64,000 nt of DNA. Origin: Cytauxzoon felis. Its lineage: Eukaryota > Apicomplexa > Aconoidasida > Piroplasmida > Theileriidae. The notes under the pieces were generated by a model. That model had not been told where the DNA came from. It was given only the letters and a program-made list of their open reading frames with translations, and searched no databases. Location of the stretch: contig JAIQCW010000007.1 of assembly GCA_020283715.1 (NCBI GenBank), positions 1 to 64,000 on the forward strand. The letters are read 5' to 3'. The translations under genes and the position numbers were made by a program. Below, in pieces: positions 46,211 through 58,679 of the stretch (positions within the stretch are counted from its first letter, which is position 1; each line of letters begins with the position of its first letter).

Positions 46211-47868
46211 TTAAAAAATTTGTAACCTTTCCAAATATAAATATATAAATACACCTCCAAATATATACGGTAAACACCGATATATTATATACAAATCAAT
46301 CTCAAAATTATAAGGATTAGGCATACTTGTAGGAAATGATCTATACTCCTTATACTCACGCAATATCGGAGCCGCATCCAATAACATACAAACATTCGAT
46401 ACATAAAATAACGGCAATAACATCAATGATACTATATAATAAATATATACCCAAATTATAACATAATAAACAATATACTATATCACCTGAGGTCGTCTTG
46501 CAGACAGCTCTCAACCTGAGGTCCAATCCACGTTACTTCCCACTAGCCGTGGAGGCCTCTTCTAATTACATCCCCTCCGCTTCCCTGAGATCAGCTACGG
46601 GTAGTCCACTTGAGTTTATAAATCTAATCTCGGTGAGATAAGGATAAAGTGGAGGAATATATGTTAAAGGGGATATCTCAATGAATATAAATTGGAATGA
46701 AGGGAGGATGACTGAACTCAATACAATCATCAAATTCCTCTTCAATGAGATATTGACATCAGAAATACATGCAATAATCATTGAGATATTTACATGAGTT
46801 TCCCCAGAAATTGAGATTATCCTTATAATTTTGGAGGTATAATGAATTTAGTGAAAGTATAGTGATTGTAACCTCTAGTGGAACCTGGAAGCGATCTACG
46901 GGAGCTGGAAGGGGAGGTAAATAGAAGAGCTGTCTGCAAGACGAATAGAGGCGGATGTAACCTCAGGTGGAATGGCAAGTGTTGAGAAAGTATATTGTTG
47001 TGTAATTTAATATTAAAAACGTACGTTTATTATAGAGCCAATCGAGGAATTCGCTGGGTGAGTTGCGTCTATGGCTGATTACTACGACGCTCATGAGTAG
47101 ATTAAGTAATGATGAAGTGGCGATATTGATTATAAACCATCTTGTATCAAGTCTATCCTTTATAAGAGGTATCGTGACGAAATAAATTATATACGCCAAA
47201 ACATTGTAAAATGCCTCTTTATAAAATGAACCAGTTACCTCATAATAACCTAAATATCATTTCACAATCAATAAAAAATAATTACAGTCCACCTAAGGTT
47301 ACCTCTACCAACGGTCCAACCTCTCTTCGTCTTGCAGACAGCTTTCCACTTGAGGTCCAATCCAACTCTTCTCCACTCGCCGTGGAGGCTCTTCCAATTA
47401 CCTATCTCTAAAGAGTATAGCCACTCCCGGAGATCGTGGCAGAGGTGATGATTGGACCTCAGGTGGAGTCCCGCAGCTGATCTCAGGGAAGCGGAGGGGG
47501 AACTAAATGGAGAAGCTGTCTGCAAGACGACCTCAGGTGGAACGGCGAGTGGAATGAGGAGCAGGTGAGTAGACAGGATCATTGTTAGACAATGTTTTAC
47601 TGTTACAATAGTATATAAACATACCAAATACGGAGGGTAGTAGTTTGAGGGTATGTAGATAAGTTACTAGTCTGTAAGTATATTCGAGTTTATCCCATAA
47701 TGGTTGACATAATAGTCCTTGTAATGAGAATGCTTTGATACGATTGTAATGGAGATAAAAATGATTAACGATGATATATTCAGCATGTAGCCATAATAAT
47801 ATAATGATACCATTGACGAATATGAAGAAATTATTGTATGATTGATCGGTTTTAAATTTAGTAGACAT
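46211..47868 (-). CDS. small multi-pass membrane protein, conserved-looking
   Basis: Three exons, 47868-47625, 47216-47025 and 46431-46211, join in phase to give 218 residues. At least four or five hydrophobic segments are visible: YNNFFIFVNGIIILLWLHAE, YIIYFVTIPLI, NIATSSLLNLLMSVVVIS, LMLLPLFYVSNVCML and YIFGGVFIYLYL. No family is recognised; an organelle or endomembrane protein is plausible. Both introns are enlarged (408 and 593 nt) by modular repeats, and the second also holds the ~250-bp element. Exon borders follow the only in-phase GT-AG sites I could find. Confidence 0.65.
46485..46975. repeat. repeat complex with ~250-bp element copy 3, in intron 2 of the membrane-protein gene
   Basis: Modular boxes (46485-46620 and 46860-46975) flank the element at about 46615-46870, which is inverted relative to copies 1 and 2. 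It starts TCTCGGTGAGATAAGGATAA and contains TCAATGAATATAAATTGGAA. Confidence 0.87.
47285..47575. repeat. modular repeat array in intron 1 of the membrane-protein gene
   Basis: A, F, A, B, E', D', A', C', F', A' and B' boxes between the acceptor at 47217 and the donor at 47624. The box order differs from neighbouring arrays, consistent with shuffling. Confidence 0.88.
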
Positions 47869-48109
47869 GGTCACATTATAAATTTATGAAAAAAATATAA
47901 AATTACAAAGAAAGGTATAAATTATTAATTAAAGATTTATAAAATATTCACATAATTTATTATTTAGAAATGAAGAATTAAATTAGCTATAGATGGATCC
48001 ATTCATCTTCAGTTTTTTACTTTTATATACCCACAACAATACACATGTACTAGAATAGAGCATTGATAATATAAAAATAAATCATATAAATTCTAATAAA
48101 TTAAAAACT

Positions 48110-51100
48110 TTATTTATTCTTCTTAGCTAGACGATTCGCTTTAGCTTCTAATCTTTTCATCTTCTCCAATTCTTTATGCTTGCGTACCTCTTCTGACTTA
48201 TCAAATGAATCCACAAGGGTAATCGTCAGATTGAAAATCGTTTCATCATCTGTAGAATCTGGATCCTTAGTGAAATAACCAACACGTTCGAATTGTATCG
48301 GATCACCAACATTTAATTTTATAGAGTCCTTCTCAGCATAACCTTTATAGATCTTTAGCGAGTCTTGGTTGATATGTTTGAGCCATCCTAAATCACCTTC
48401 TATATCTTCCATTGGATCAGCTTTTGTAAATAGGCGTGAATACCATCGGAATGTGACAGCAGCACAATCATTAATAGGTAACCAATGAATAGCTGCCTTG
48501 GCTTTCCTACCGTCTGGTGGAGCTGTACCTCCTCTAGTATCAGGATCATAAGTACATATGATTTTTACAATATCATCACCATTCTTAATTACCTACAAAT
48601 ATAATATTTTACATTAAAAGTGCGTAAAATGAAATTGTACATCGAAGATTTATACCGACGAAGTCTAAGTCGATGAGTTGCAGTCAATCTGAGGTTACCT
48701 CTACCAACGGTCCAACCTCTCTTCGTCCTGCCGTCAGCTCTTCCAATTCACTCCCCGTAAACGGTAATGCCACTCCCGGAGATCGTGGCGAAGATGGGGG
48801 TGTAGCAGAAATAGCCTGGATACATAATTCAATCTTTTTACCATCAAAAGGATCATCAACTAATTGATAGGGTGATGTAGCAGGATAGAAGAAATAGACA
48901 GTACCTAATGATAGGGCTACCAGAAATATTGGGGACCAGTGTATGATGTGATACTTTTGGCCATCATCACTAACACCGAATAAAAGTGATAGACCTTTGG
49001 GTTGTGATTTATCACTTGAAGTTACTGCTGATGGAGTATAACCTTTATCAGTACCAAGGTTACTTTTAATTGTCCCGAGTTTTTCTTTAAGTTTATCATT
49101 AATTGTACCTGGATCTATTTTATCATAACCAGTTGTCTCTTCCTGCCATGTAAGACCGGGGTTACGTTTATACCATTTATTCTTCTGACTGTCACCTGCG
49201 GCACCCTCCTGAGATAAACATATCAAGAGAGGTTTTTCTAGTTCAGGGGTATCACCACTCAGTGGAAAATATACAAATACACCTCCATTAGCATCAAATG
49301 TCAAATTTTCAAACGCGCTATCAGGAATTCCATTCGTCACATGACCGTGTATTGTAATGCGATTTATCTTTTCATTAGCAGGAATAGTATGTTTAAAACC
49401 TTTATATTCAGCTTGAGCACCAACATCTTGAGTTTGTTCCTGTACTGGTGTAACAGTAACTTGTTTATTACTCGTCCGATATGTAATTGGCGTTGTACCC
49501 TTGGCAGCGTAATCCAATTTTACAACAAGTTCTTGTTTTTTATAACCTTTATCACCGGGAGGAAGTGCACCGCTAATTCCTTGGAGTTTTCCTTTAAGAG
49601 CAGAACCAATTTGATTATTAGAGCCTCCTGGATCTATAGTACCATAGTCACCTGATACATCTGTCCATCTATTATTTGTGTTACGTCTATACCATTTATT
49701 AGTGGTATTAGCTGATTCACTCACAGCCAAACATATCAATAACGGTCTTTCATTTTTACTATCATCATTTTTAAAATATACATATACGTATCGTTTTCCA
49801 GTAAACCCGGTACCATCATTTAACTCTTGTATACCCTCTATTGCGTGTCCATGGATTGTTATTCGATTTATAGTGGCACTAGTAACTTTAAGATCGTGTT
49901 TAAAACCTTTAAATTGAGTACCACCTTTTTCCTCATTTACTGCTGCAGGAGTAATATTCCCAGTACCATCAGGAGTTGATTTGTATGGATTTCCAGGGGT
50001 AGAATCAGTTTTTTCAAGTTTAATTTCGTATTTATTGATGAGTGTAGTAAATTCAGTTTGAAGTAGAGTATCAACTCCGGTTGCCTCAGGGCCTAAATTT
50101 ATTTCAGGCACATTCTTCCACGTATTCCCTCTCTTATAGTACGTCTGACTATCTGATTTCTTAACACATACAATTAATGGAAATTGATGATCAGAATCAC
50201 CAGCTTGATGATAATATACATAAACCGCTTGAACTTCTGTACCAGTTATTCCATTCAATACTTGATCGTTATGTTTAACGAGGCCTAATGTGAATGGAGT
50301 AGTTCCACTAACAGGTTTATGATCAAAACGAACATAACCTTGTGGGACATTTGGATCGTTACCATCCTTCTTTTCAACTTTAAATTGATTAGATCCAGAT
50401 CCATAATGAGCGCCGTTTGTAGCATTTTCTTGAGTAGGTGTTACACTTGCATCAATATCAATAGATGCTGATGGGTTATAACCTGTATCATTATTAAGAC
50501 CGTTTTTAATTCCATTGAGGTTAGTTTCAAGTGCAGTAATATTGTTTGGATCATCCGTAGCGCTAAACCCCGTATGTTCGTTCCATGTATATCCACCACC
50601 AGATTTATTCTTACGTTCATACCATTTATTACCAGAACTTTGGCCACCGGTGTCAGATAAACATATTAAGTACGGCCTTTGAAGATCACTATCATTGTTC
50701 GCATAATATACGTATACGTATTTTTTACTTGAAAGATGAGCATCCTGAATACCATTTAGAGCTTGACCATGTATAGTGATGCGATTTATATTCATAGCAG
50801 TAGTATCTTGCCTATGATGTTTAAAACCTTTATAAGAGGTACCATTAGATGGTACGTCTGTAACAGTAATATCTTGATCAGGTGTCTGAGGTCGTGCTTT
50901 GTATGTTGCAGTGGGTTGATGAGTTTTTTCGAGCTTAACTTCATATTTAACTTTGAGACCATCAAGATGACCTTGAAGTTGACTAGTAGCAGTATCTTGC
51001 TCTGGATTTACATTCAGATCTGGTATTTGCTCCCACGTATTCCCTCTCTTATAATACGTCTGACCATTGGTACCCTTATAAACACAAACAATTAATGGGA

Positions 51101-54100
51101 ATTCATGTGCAGTATCATTAGTACTCTCATAATATACGAAAATTTTAGATACAGTCTGTCCTACAGATACATCGACTTCTTTCAACTTATTTCCATTGTG
51201 TTGAAGTATAATTTTATTTTTGCCAGTAATTGAAACTTGATGCTCATATGCTATGTATCCATCAGGTACTTTGTTACTAGATGAGCCAGAGTTATACTCA
51301 GTCTTCTCAACTGAGACATCAATACCTTTCGTTCTATACTTAATCTTTTTATCTACACCAGTATTCTGGGGTCTCTTGTCTAATTTAATTACATAATCGG
51401 TACCGGGAATATTAATTGTTCTAGCATTAGCTGCAGTGAGGTCTTGAGAAGTAACCGAATTTGATGTTCCAGATTTAGCACTTGAGGTCCAATGACTAAT
51501 CTTCGCCACGATCTCTGGGAGTGGCTTTACTCTTTAGAGATAGGTAATTGGAAGAGCTCTCTGCAAGAGGAACACTGGTTGTAACCTCAGATTGAGAGTA
51601 ATTCTTAGACTTCGTCGTTATAAATCTTCAATGTACAATTTCATTGTGTTAAAACAAACCTCTTTGCATTTGATCCAATAAGAGTGTAATAATCTGACTT
51701 CATTACCGGGGAATAGTCGATAGAATCCATCTTGTGGTACATGATTGAAATCTTTGGAATCGATATAAAATCTTTTATTAAATTTAACCTGAAGATGAAT
51801 GAATAAAATAAAAATTACATACAGTACGTGTATTATCATTAAATTTATTTTTTAAAATGACATCTTCTTCTAAATCTTCAGGATAATTTTCTAATTCTAC
51901 CAATAAAGGATGGATTACAGCAAAGAAACGTTTAGAAATTTTGTTCATACATTCACTATAGAAATTAATTATATAGGAAAAAAAAATTTTCAATTTAATT
52001 TTTAAAACTTACCGTATACAATTTTCTAATAATTCTATTTGAATATAATTTTCTCTCTTTGCTACACCAATTTTATTACAAAATAATCTCAATGATTCAG
52101 CAGGACAACCCCTACGTCTAAATCCAGATATAGTAGGCATCCTTGGATCATCCCAACCATCAACTATCTTATTATTCACCAAATGCAATAACAATCTATA
52201 GAAATTATAATTAAATACATATTAAACAACTCCACTCGAGGTACAATAGACATCTCTTCGTCTTGCAGACAGCTCTCCACTTGAGGTCCTTCCACTCGCC
52301 GTGGTGGCCTACTCTATTTACTTCCCCCTCCGCTTCCCGTAGATCAGCTGCGGGTTCCACTTGAGGTCTAGTACTACGCATCCTTAGCACCATCTTCCAT
52401 CATTCCCATGATGGATGATCCATCACTACCTTCACCACGATCTCCGGGAGTGGCTCTACTCTTTAGAGATAGGTAATTAGGAAGCTGTCTGCAAGACCAA
52501 CAGTGGTTGTAACCTCAGGTGGAAGAGAGTTGGACTGGACCTCGAGTGGAGCGTGGAATTTTCTTCGTAAAAATTTTCTCCGCCTTTGGCGGAGGTTTTG
52601 TTTGCCCTTCGGGTAAAGTCACTCCCGGAGATCGTTGAATGTTGAAGTTTTGAAATTAATTCTACCAGATTCATTTCCATCATGTAGAAATGGTCTATAA
52701 TTATTCCGATTAGAATTATATATCGCATCATATGGTTGTGGATTCGTGTATGTTACTTTACGTTTAAATGCTGCAAGAATAGTACCATTAGAATCACTAG
52801 AATCTTTAGTAGTATTACTGGTGTCCTTTTTAACTGTATTTGTCGCATCATTTTGTATTTGCGCTCCTGCGCCTGAAAATCCTATGGTTTCTAACCATTC
52901 CTGGGTTATGTGGAGAAGTTTGTAATCCAAATGATGCAGCCAACATTCCTATAGGCGACCAGTCATAAAGATGACTAACCAAATCAGCATTACCTCTATT
53001 AGTACTATCTGCATATTTACTAAATAATTTTAAAATGCCCTTGTTGCCAGCTTCTATAGTTTGATCAGGATCAGAAGCATTCTCCTTCTTCTTTGTACCA
53101 TAACCGCGGTTATCTAATGTTCCAAGTAGAATTGGAGTTAAAATTTATGGACTTTATGGGTAAAATTAATAGAAATTGCAATATTATAGCACTAGATATC
53201 CAACCAATGGTAATGTTAAGTTAATCAGTTCATTTTCAAGTTTAGTATTATTTTTATTAGGAGCATCAGTAATGTTGGTGTCTTGTTTCCATTTAGTCGT
53301 ATCAACGTATGGATTGTAAAGGAGACCCTCAGGTTTATAGTATTTATATTCCTTTCCAGTACCAGCACTGTCATCTTTCGCTACGCATATTATAATCGGT
53401 CTGTCTCCAAAGAAGTATACATGAACATAATGGACATTATTTTCTGTAATATCTTCACGTTGACCGCTACCACCACCAGGATTTGGCTTAGTGAGGTTAT
53501 CGTTTCCCTTTTTAAGTGTGGCGGTACCGATCTTTTTATATTTATTAGTATCACCCTGTACTTTATGTGTATAACGTGTATATCCAAACTTGGGATTATT
53601 ATTTTTCAGAAAGACTTTAACAGTTTCACTTCCACTACCAGCGCTATATTCATTATTCTTTTGATCAATTTTTATTTCAACATTAGAAGCATCAGTCTGA
53701 TCTTTAGAGGTTAGAGTATCATTTCCATCAGCTGGATTAGGATAACCTGTATCTGGATTAAGTGCACCTTTAATTTCACCGAGTTTATCTGCAAGTCCGG
53801 AAATATTGGTTGGATTTTTACTATCAAGACCAGTTGCAGTGTTCCATGTGTAAGGATAGGTTCCCGTACGTTCATACCAAGTGTTTCCAGTAGCATTACC
53901 ATTTGGAGATAAGCATATCAACAGAGGCTTGTGTAGTTCAGGGTTACCCTCTTTCAGTGGAAAATACACAAATACACCTCCACCAGCATCAAATTGCTGA
54001 CTATCAAGCACAGTTTGAAGAATACCATCCGTAATATGACCGTATATTGTTATCCGATTTACATTGCCAGAAGAAATAGCATGTTTAAAACCTTTGTATT

Positions 54101-55609
54101 TATTATCACTATCAGGATTTACTGTTGAAACATTAATTTGATCAGTACCACTGGGATAAGGACGTGCTTTGTAACCAGAACTGGTGTTATTCCATTCAAG
54201 CTTAACTTCGTATTTTTCAGCGATTCCAGGAAGGTGTCCATTCAGCTCTCTAGCAGTTCCGGCAGGATTACCGAAATCAATAGCAATTTGCGTATTATTT
54301 AGTTCAACTTTATCTTGTGTATCGCGTATATCCATAATTATCCTTCATTAACTTAGAAAACTATATTATTCCTTCAACACATAACTGATCTCTGAGAACA
54401 AAAACAGAGAAAATTTTATAAAGAAAATTCTACTCTCCACTCAAGGTCCAATCCAACTTTTCTTCCACTCGGCGTGGAGCCTCTTCTATTTAATTCCCCC
54501 TTCGCTTCCCTGAGATCAGCTGCGGGTTCCACTTGAGGTCCATTCACTATCATCTACTTTTCCACTCGCCGTGGAGGCCTTCTTATTTACGTCACCTCGA
54601 CTCCCATAGATCGTCTCGGATACTTTGCCACGATCTCCGGGAGTGGCTATACCGTTTAGGGGAGGTAATTGGAAGAGGCCTCCACGGCGAGTGGAACACT
54701 GGTTGTAACCTCGAGTAGAATTATTTTCATGTTAAATTCATACCTTTTGCTCATGACATAGTATGTGAGATTGAGTCTTGCGAATTCGATTTGTCTAGTT
54801 TTGGTAATATTGAGTTTATCTTGTAGCCAATCATATAATGGTCGATGTAATTCGAATTCTGTTGTACATATAGAATGTGTAATACCTTCAATACTATCTG
54901 ATTGTCCATGTACAAAATCATATGTTGGATAGATAACCCATTTATTAGATGTATTATGATGATGTGTATGTAAGATTCTATATAAAATAGGATCTCTCAT
55001 ATTCATATTATTAGATGACATATCAATTTTAGCTCTTAATACACAATAACCATTTGGATATAAACCATTTTTCATATTAATAAATAATTTTAAATTTTCA
55101 TCTATAGTACGATTTCTATATGGTGATTCAATACCATTTATTAATAATGTACCCCTATTTTTTTTTATTTCATCTATAGATTGATTATCAACATATGCTA
55201 AACCTTTTTTTATTAATATTATAGCCCATTCATATAATTTATCAAAATAATTTGATGCATAATATAAATGATTACCCCAATCATATCCTAACCATTTTAT
55301 ATCATTTTTTATTGATTCTATATATTTTTTATCTTCACATAATGGATTTGTATCATCAAATCTTAAATGTGTTCTACCACCAAATTTTTTTGATAATTCA
55401 AAATTTAAACATATCGATTTTGCATGTCCTATATGTAAATAACCATTAGGTTCTGGTGGAAATCTTGTTATTATTTCTTTATGTTTACCATTCTTTATAT
55501 CAGATTCTATTATCTGTAATATAAAATTCGTATTCAAATCCATATCCATCTTTATACCATATCTCAAATTACTCTTAGATAATCCACGTATACTAGATAT
55601 TTTAATCAT
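48110..55609 (-). CDS. QARS: glutaminyl-tRNA synthetase; hosts two nested gene remnants
   Basis: Class I synthetase for glutamine. Exons 55609-54744, 52195-52013, 51955-51823, 51788-51660 and 48592-48110 join in phase and give about 597 residues. HIGH is present in [16 protein letters not shown], the Gln-binding region in [13 protein letters not shown], and the KMSKS equivalent is VMSKR (exon 1/2 junction). Exons 3-5 form the anticodon-binding beta barrels and end in a Lys-rich tail (LAKKNK). The first ATG of the open frame is at 55609; the frame extends further up without ATG. Introns 2 and 3 are 57 and 34 nt, but introns 1 (2,548 nt) and 4 (3,067 nt) each contain a truncated membrane/beta-module gene on the same strand, bordered by modular repeats. 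Confidence 0.94.
48690..48800. repeat. modular repeat array at the 3' border of the GlnRS intron 4 remnant
   Basis: A-like, F variant, E' and D' boxes. The array cuts the nested reading frame in TM8 (after IQAISATP), so it marks the truncation point; the frame then runs on through the repeat to a stop at 48684. Confidence 0.85.
48801..51477 (-). pseudogene. truncated nested gene with five beta modules, in GlnRS intron 4
   Basis: A continuous open frame (51509-48684, 941 codons) without a proper start: its first codons lie in a modular repeat and the first in-frame ATG is deep inside. It encodes five beta modules (signatures include [40 protein letters not shown] and [20 protein letters not shown]), then TM7 ([20 protein letters not shown]) and YQLVDD, and is cut in TM8 by another repeat. 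TM1-TM6 and TM9-TM11 are absent. The last 330 bp or so are nearly identical to copy 2 (22105-22435). The frame is intact and recently homogenised, so it may act as a donor for gene conversion rather than being expressed. Confidence 0.75.
51478..51600. repeat. modular repeat array at the 5' border of the GlnRS intron 4 remnant
   Basis: A, D, E, F-like and A' boxes, between GlnRS exon 4 and the start of the module array. It replaces the N-terminal membrane block seen in intact copies. Confidence 0.86.
52225..52640. repeat. modular repeat array in GlnRS intron 1, with a perfect GC hairpin
   Basis: A, F, A, B, C, A, D, E, F' and A' boxes, then at 52578-52594 a perfect stem CTCCGCC/GGCGGAG with a TTT loop followed by GTTTTGTTTG, then a last D'-like fragment. 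It borders the truncated nested gene. Confidence 0.86.
52619..54337 (-). pseudogene. truncated nested gene with beta modules, in GlnRS intron 1
   Basis: An open frame at 54335-53184 encodes two full beta modules and part of a third ([35 protein letters not shown]). After a stop, a second stretch reads [17 protein letters not shown] (TM7 start) and jumps, with a frame change, to [14 protein letters not shown] (TM10), so TM7-TM9 are deleted. The TM1-TM6 block is absent. Same strand as GlnRS. Not expected to yield a membrane protein; the module part could be translated only if separately transcribed. Confidence 0.75.
54430..54725. repeat. modular repeat array at the 5' end of GlnRS intron 1
   Basis: A, B, C, A, B, C-like, D, E, B' and A' boxes immediately after the donor site of GlnRS exon 1 (54743). 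With 52225-52640 it brackets the nested remnant. Confidence 0.87.
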
Positions 55610-56277
55610 TGATTGAAGTCTTATGATTATATATTCAATGAAGATGTACTTCAAATCTTCACTGAAACCTTCAACAATCTTGTACTCATTCACCAAAGTA
55701 TTTACAAAAGTTTATGTTATATTACAAATAGGTACACCAATCATCAATTATATTTAGAAAAAGGTACGATAAATAATTATATTTATGGAATAATATATAA
55801 ATTTATATGCACTGGGGAGCGTTGAGTAAACATGTAGACAATGGACATTAAATGGTGGAAATTAAAAGACTAACTTAATATTTATAAATTATTATAATTA
55901 TTTTATACAAGTAACTATTTACATATTATTATTAACGGTAATTTCGTAAGAAGGATCGCTATTTAGTGTATGGAATCCAGTGAGGTATGCTAAAATAGAT
56001 TTTGAAATAATTTGATCATCAAATAGGATAATTAGATAGATTAATACATATTTCATTATATAATATATTAATTAGATTCTATTTCATGGAAATGTGTCGT
56101 CAAATTGCCCAGTAGATCCCTGTTGTTCACTCCTTAATTTGCCTCCCCATATTCGCCCATATACTCTTTAACTTTTTGGAATATACTTCACTAATTATCG
56201 AGATTATACATAATCGGATCATAAATAATTTATAATAATATAATAAATTTATAATTTAATTAAATTTATACTCAATA
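55610..56277. other. gene-free divergent intergenic region
   Basis: AT-rich DNA between the starts of GlnRS (-) and uL14 (+). It must hold both promoters. I see no repeat box, RNA gene or convincing open frame. Confidence 0.6.
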
Positions 56278-56778
56278 ATGAAGAGAGGTATCTTTTATAC
56301 ATGACCCTTCATACATCTTCAATTCTTTAGGACGTGGTGGTTCTGGTAGTAATAAATTACGCGTTACTCTAGGTTTACCCGTTGGAGCTCTAATTAATTG
56401 CTGTGATAATAGTGGTGGTAAGAACTTGTATATTATCGCTGTGAAGGTATGTTGAACGTCGATTACTTCATATCATAACATTAGGCTATTGGAGCATGTC
56501 TTAATCGCTTACCAGCAGCCTCAGTAGGCGATATGGTACTTGCAACAGTTAAAAAAGGCAGACCAGATCTTAGAAAGAAAGTCTTACCAGCCGTTATTGT
56601 ACGTCAAAGGAAAGCATGGAGACGCAGAGAAGGCTATTTCATATACTTTGAAGATAATGCCGGTGTAATCGTCAATGCCAAGGGTGAAATGAAAGGATCA
56701 GCAATAACCGGCCCTGTAGCCAAAGAATGCGCCGAATTATGGCCCAAAATTTCAGCAGCCGCACCCTCTATAGTCTAA
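56278..56778 (+). CDS. RPL23: 60S ribosomal protein L23 (uL14)
   Basis: Large-subunit ribosomal protein. Exons 56278-56287 (only 10 nt, MKR plus one base), 56331-56446 and 56485-56778 give 139 residues. The sequence follows the family closely: [74 protein letters not shown] and [11 protein letters not shown]. The mini first exon is required to obtain the conserved MKRGRGGSG start. Introns are 43 and 38 nt. Confidence 0.97.
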
Positions 56779-56859
56779 GTCTAATATTATACACATAAAT
56801 TGTACATTTCATACATTGTAAACATACCTTAAATCCATCAGCATTCTATTTATCTCAAT

Positions 56860-57480
56860 CTGAAGTCCAATCAACTTCTTCCAATGCAACCAACCTTCTC
56901 CATTCGCCATGTAGGCCTATCCACCTGAGGTCGTCTTTAGACAGCTCCTCTAATTACCTATCTCCAAAGAGTATAGCCACTCCCAGAGATCGTGGCGGAA
57001 GTACAAGCACTATAAATATGTCTTCATCACAGAAACCCTATATATGTCGGGATAAAAAACACCATTTCCACTACATTTCCAGTGACTATTGATGTTTTCT
57101 CTTTTAATATAATGTATACTAATATATCAATACAATTGAAGGATGATATATAGTTGTATGATACTATATAAGTATTAATATAATTAATTATAATAATATA
57201 TATACTATATTACTACTAACATGATATGAAGTATACTACTTATATATGATAGTAATACATATATATAAATAGTTATACATCATAAAATTATTAAAATATT
57301 ATAAGAAAATTGTAAATGATTAATAGAAGATAATTAAAATTATATTTAATTCAATTAATTTACATGTTATTATAGTAGTGGACCTCAGGTGGAGACCTCA
57401 AGTGGAACCCGTAGCTGATCTCAGGGAAGCGGAGGGGGAACTAAATAAAAGAGCTGTCTGCAAGACCAACCTCAGATATA
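56860..57480. repeat. intergenic region with two modular arrays and AT-rich repeat copy 2
   Basis: Modular boxes at 56860-57005 (A-like, B-like, A, F, E', D') and 57375-57480 (A', C', F'). Between them, 57177-57310 repeats the AT-rich unit of 42950-43090. No gene seen between uL14 and the 3' end of the syntaxin gene (56779-57560). Confidence 0.8.
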
Positions 57481-57560
57481 GAACTAACATATATAAATAT
57501 TAAATATAATAAATTCACGACTTGTGTGATTAAAAGTGGGCTGCGATGAGTACTATTTGA

Positions 57561-58546
57561 CTATGTTAAAAATAAAATGTAAAAGATGACGAAAATAACA
57601 AAAAGTACGAAGATCTATAATTTTATTGAAATATTCACATTAAACAAACCTTTAATAATAATGTGCGATTATTTGATATGCGTTTATAATATCTATACAA
57701 TTCACTCTGGACTGTTGGTAGATGTGAATTATGTATGAACTGTACAAGTACTAACCTGATTTTACATTATTTAATGATAATTCTGTATCTGCATCTATTC
57801 TTTTAATCATTTCATCCTGTTGTGCTACGTATGTTGTTACCCTTTGGAATATTTGTGTTAAATCTCCAATGGCATGTTGTATATTTGCCAATGCTTCAGC
57901 TTTAGCATTTGCAATCAACGATTTCGATACACCACCATTAGAAATAACTTCACCACTGGAATTATATGAAAAGGTACAAATGAAAATTGACATACCTTTC
58001 AATATCAATTTGTTGATCATATTCTAAATCTTGTTGGAGTATAAATCTTCTTCTACCAATTGTCCAATTTTGATTATCATTACTCGAGTACATTTTACGC
58101 CTAGACTCTTGTTGTAGCATAATTTGAGCTCTTTGATGTAAAATATCCTTTAATTCTTTAGTAATTTCATAGACTTTATTACGCAACGTGCTGATCATAT
58201 TATCATAATGTAATTTTGTATGTTCATTTCTACCCCTGGCACTTTTTAAATTCTTTTCAAGTGTATCTATAGAATTTGATGCTACAGTTATATTATCCTT
58301 GATATCGTTGGTCAGTTCTTCAATACGTTTTGTATTATCCACGTATAAACTCATCTTTTTGGCCAATTGTTTCAATTGTACCAATTTAGCATTGGCTTTA
58401 GATAACTCTTTATTAATTTCATCAGCATATTTATCATATTGATCATTCTCATCATTTATTACAGCTGTATGTGTAACGCTGTTAGAATTTGTATTCTTTG
58501 CGATCTCTCTCTTGAATAAATTCGTTCTATCCACAGAAGTAACCAT
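57561..58546 (-). CDS. Qa-SNARE syntaxin-5 / Sed5
   Basis: Golgi target SNARE for ER-Golgi and intra-Golgi fusion. Exons 58546-57996, 57955-57756, 57711-57650 and 57614-57561; 288 residues with consistent phases. The N-terminal DRTNLFKREI parallels the Sed5 peptide that binds Sly1. A helical Habc region follows (ANAKLVQLKQLAKKMSLYVD). The SNARE motif includes VTTYVAQQDEMIKRIDADTE with the central Gln layer. The tail is a single membrane anchor encoded by the last two exons (IFVLFVIFVIFYILFLT), with no luminal domain. Divergent from the FRA10AC1-type gene with about 130 bp between starts. Confidence 0.9.
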
Positions 58547-58679
58547 TTTAAAGACAAAATGAATTAAAATCTTTAAATTTCAATTTGATTATTTACACAT
58601 TAACAACTCTCCTCCCCTTTGTATATATACAGATCTTACATCGAACAAAGGTCACTATAAAATTTAAATTTAAATATAT

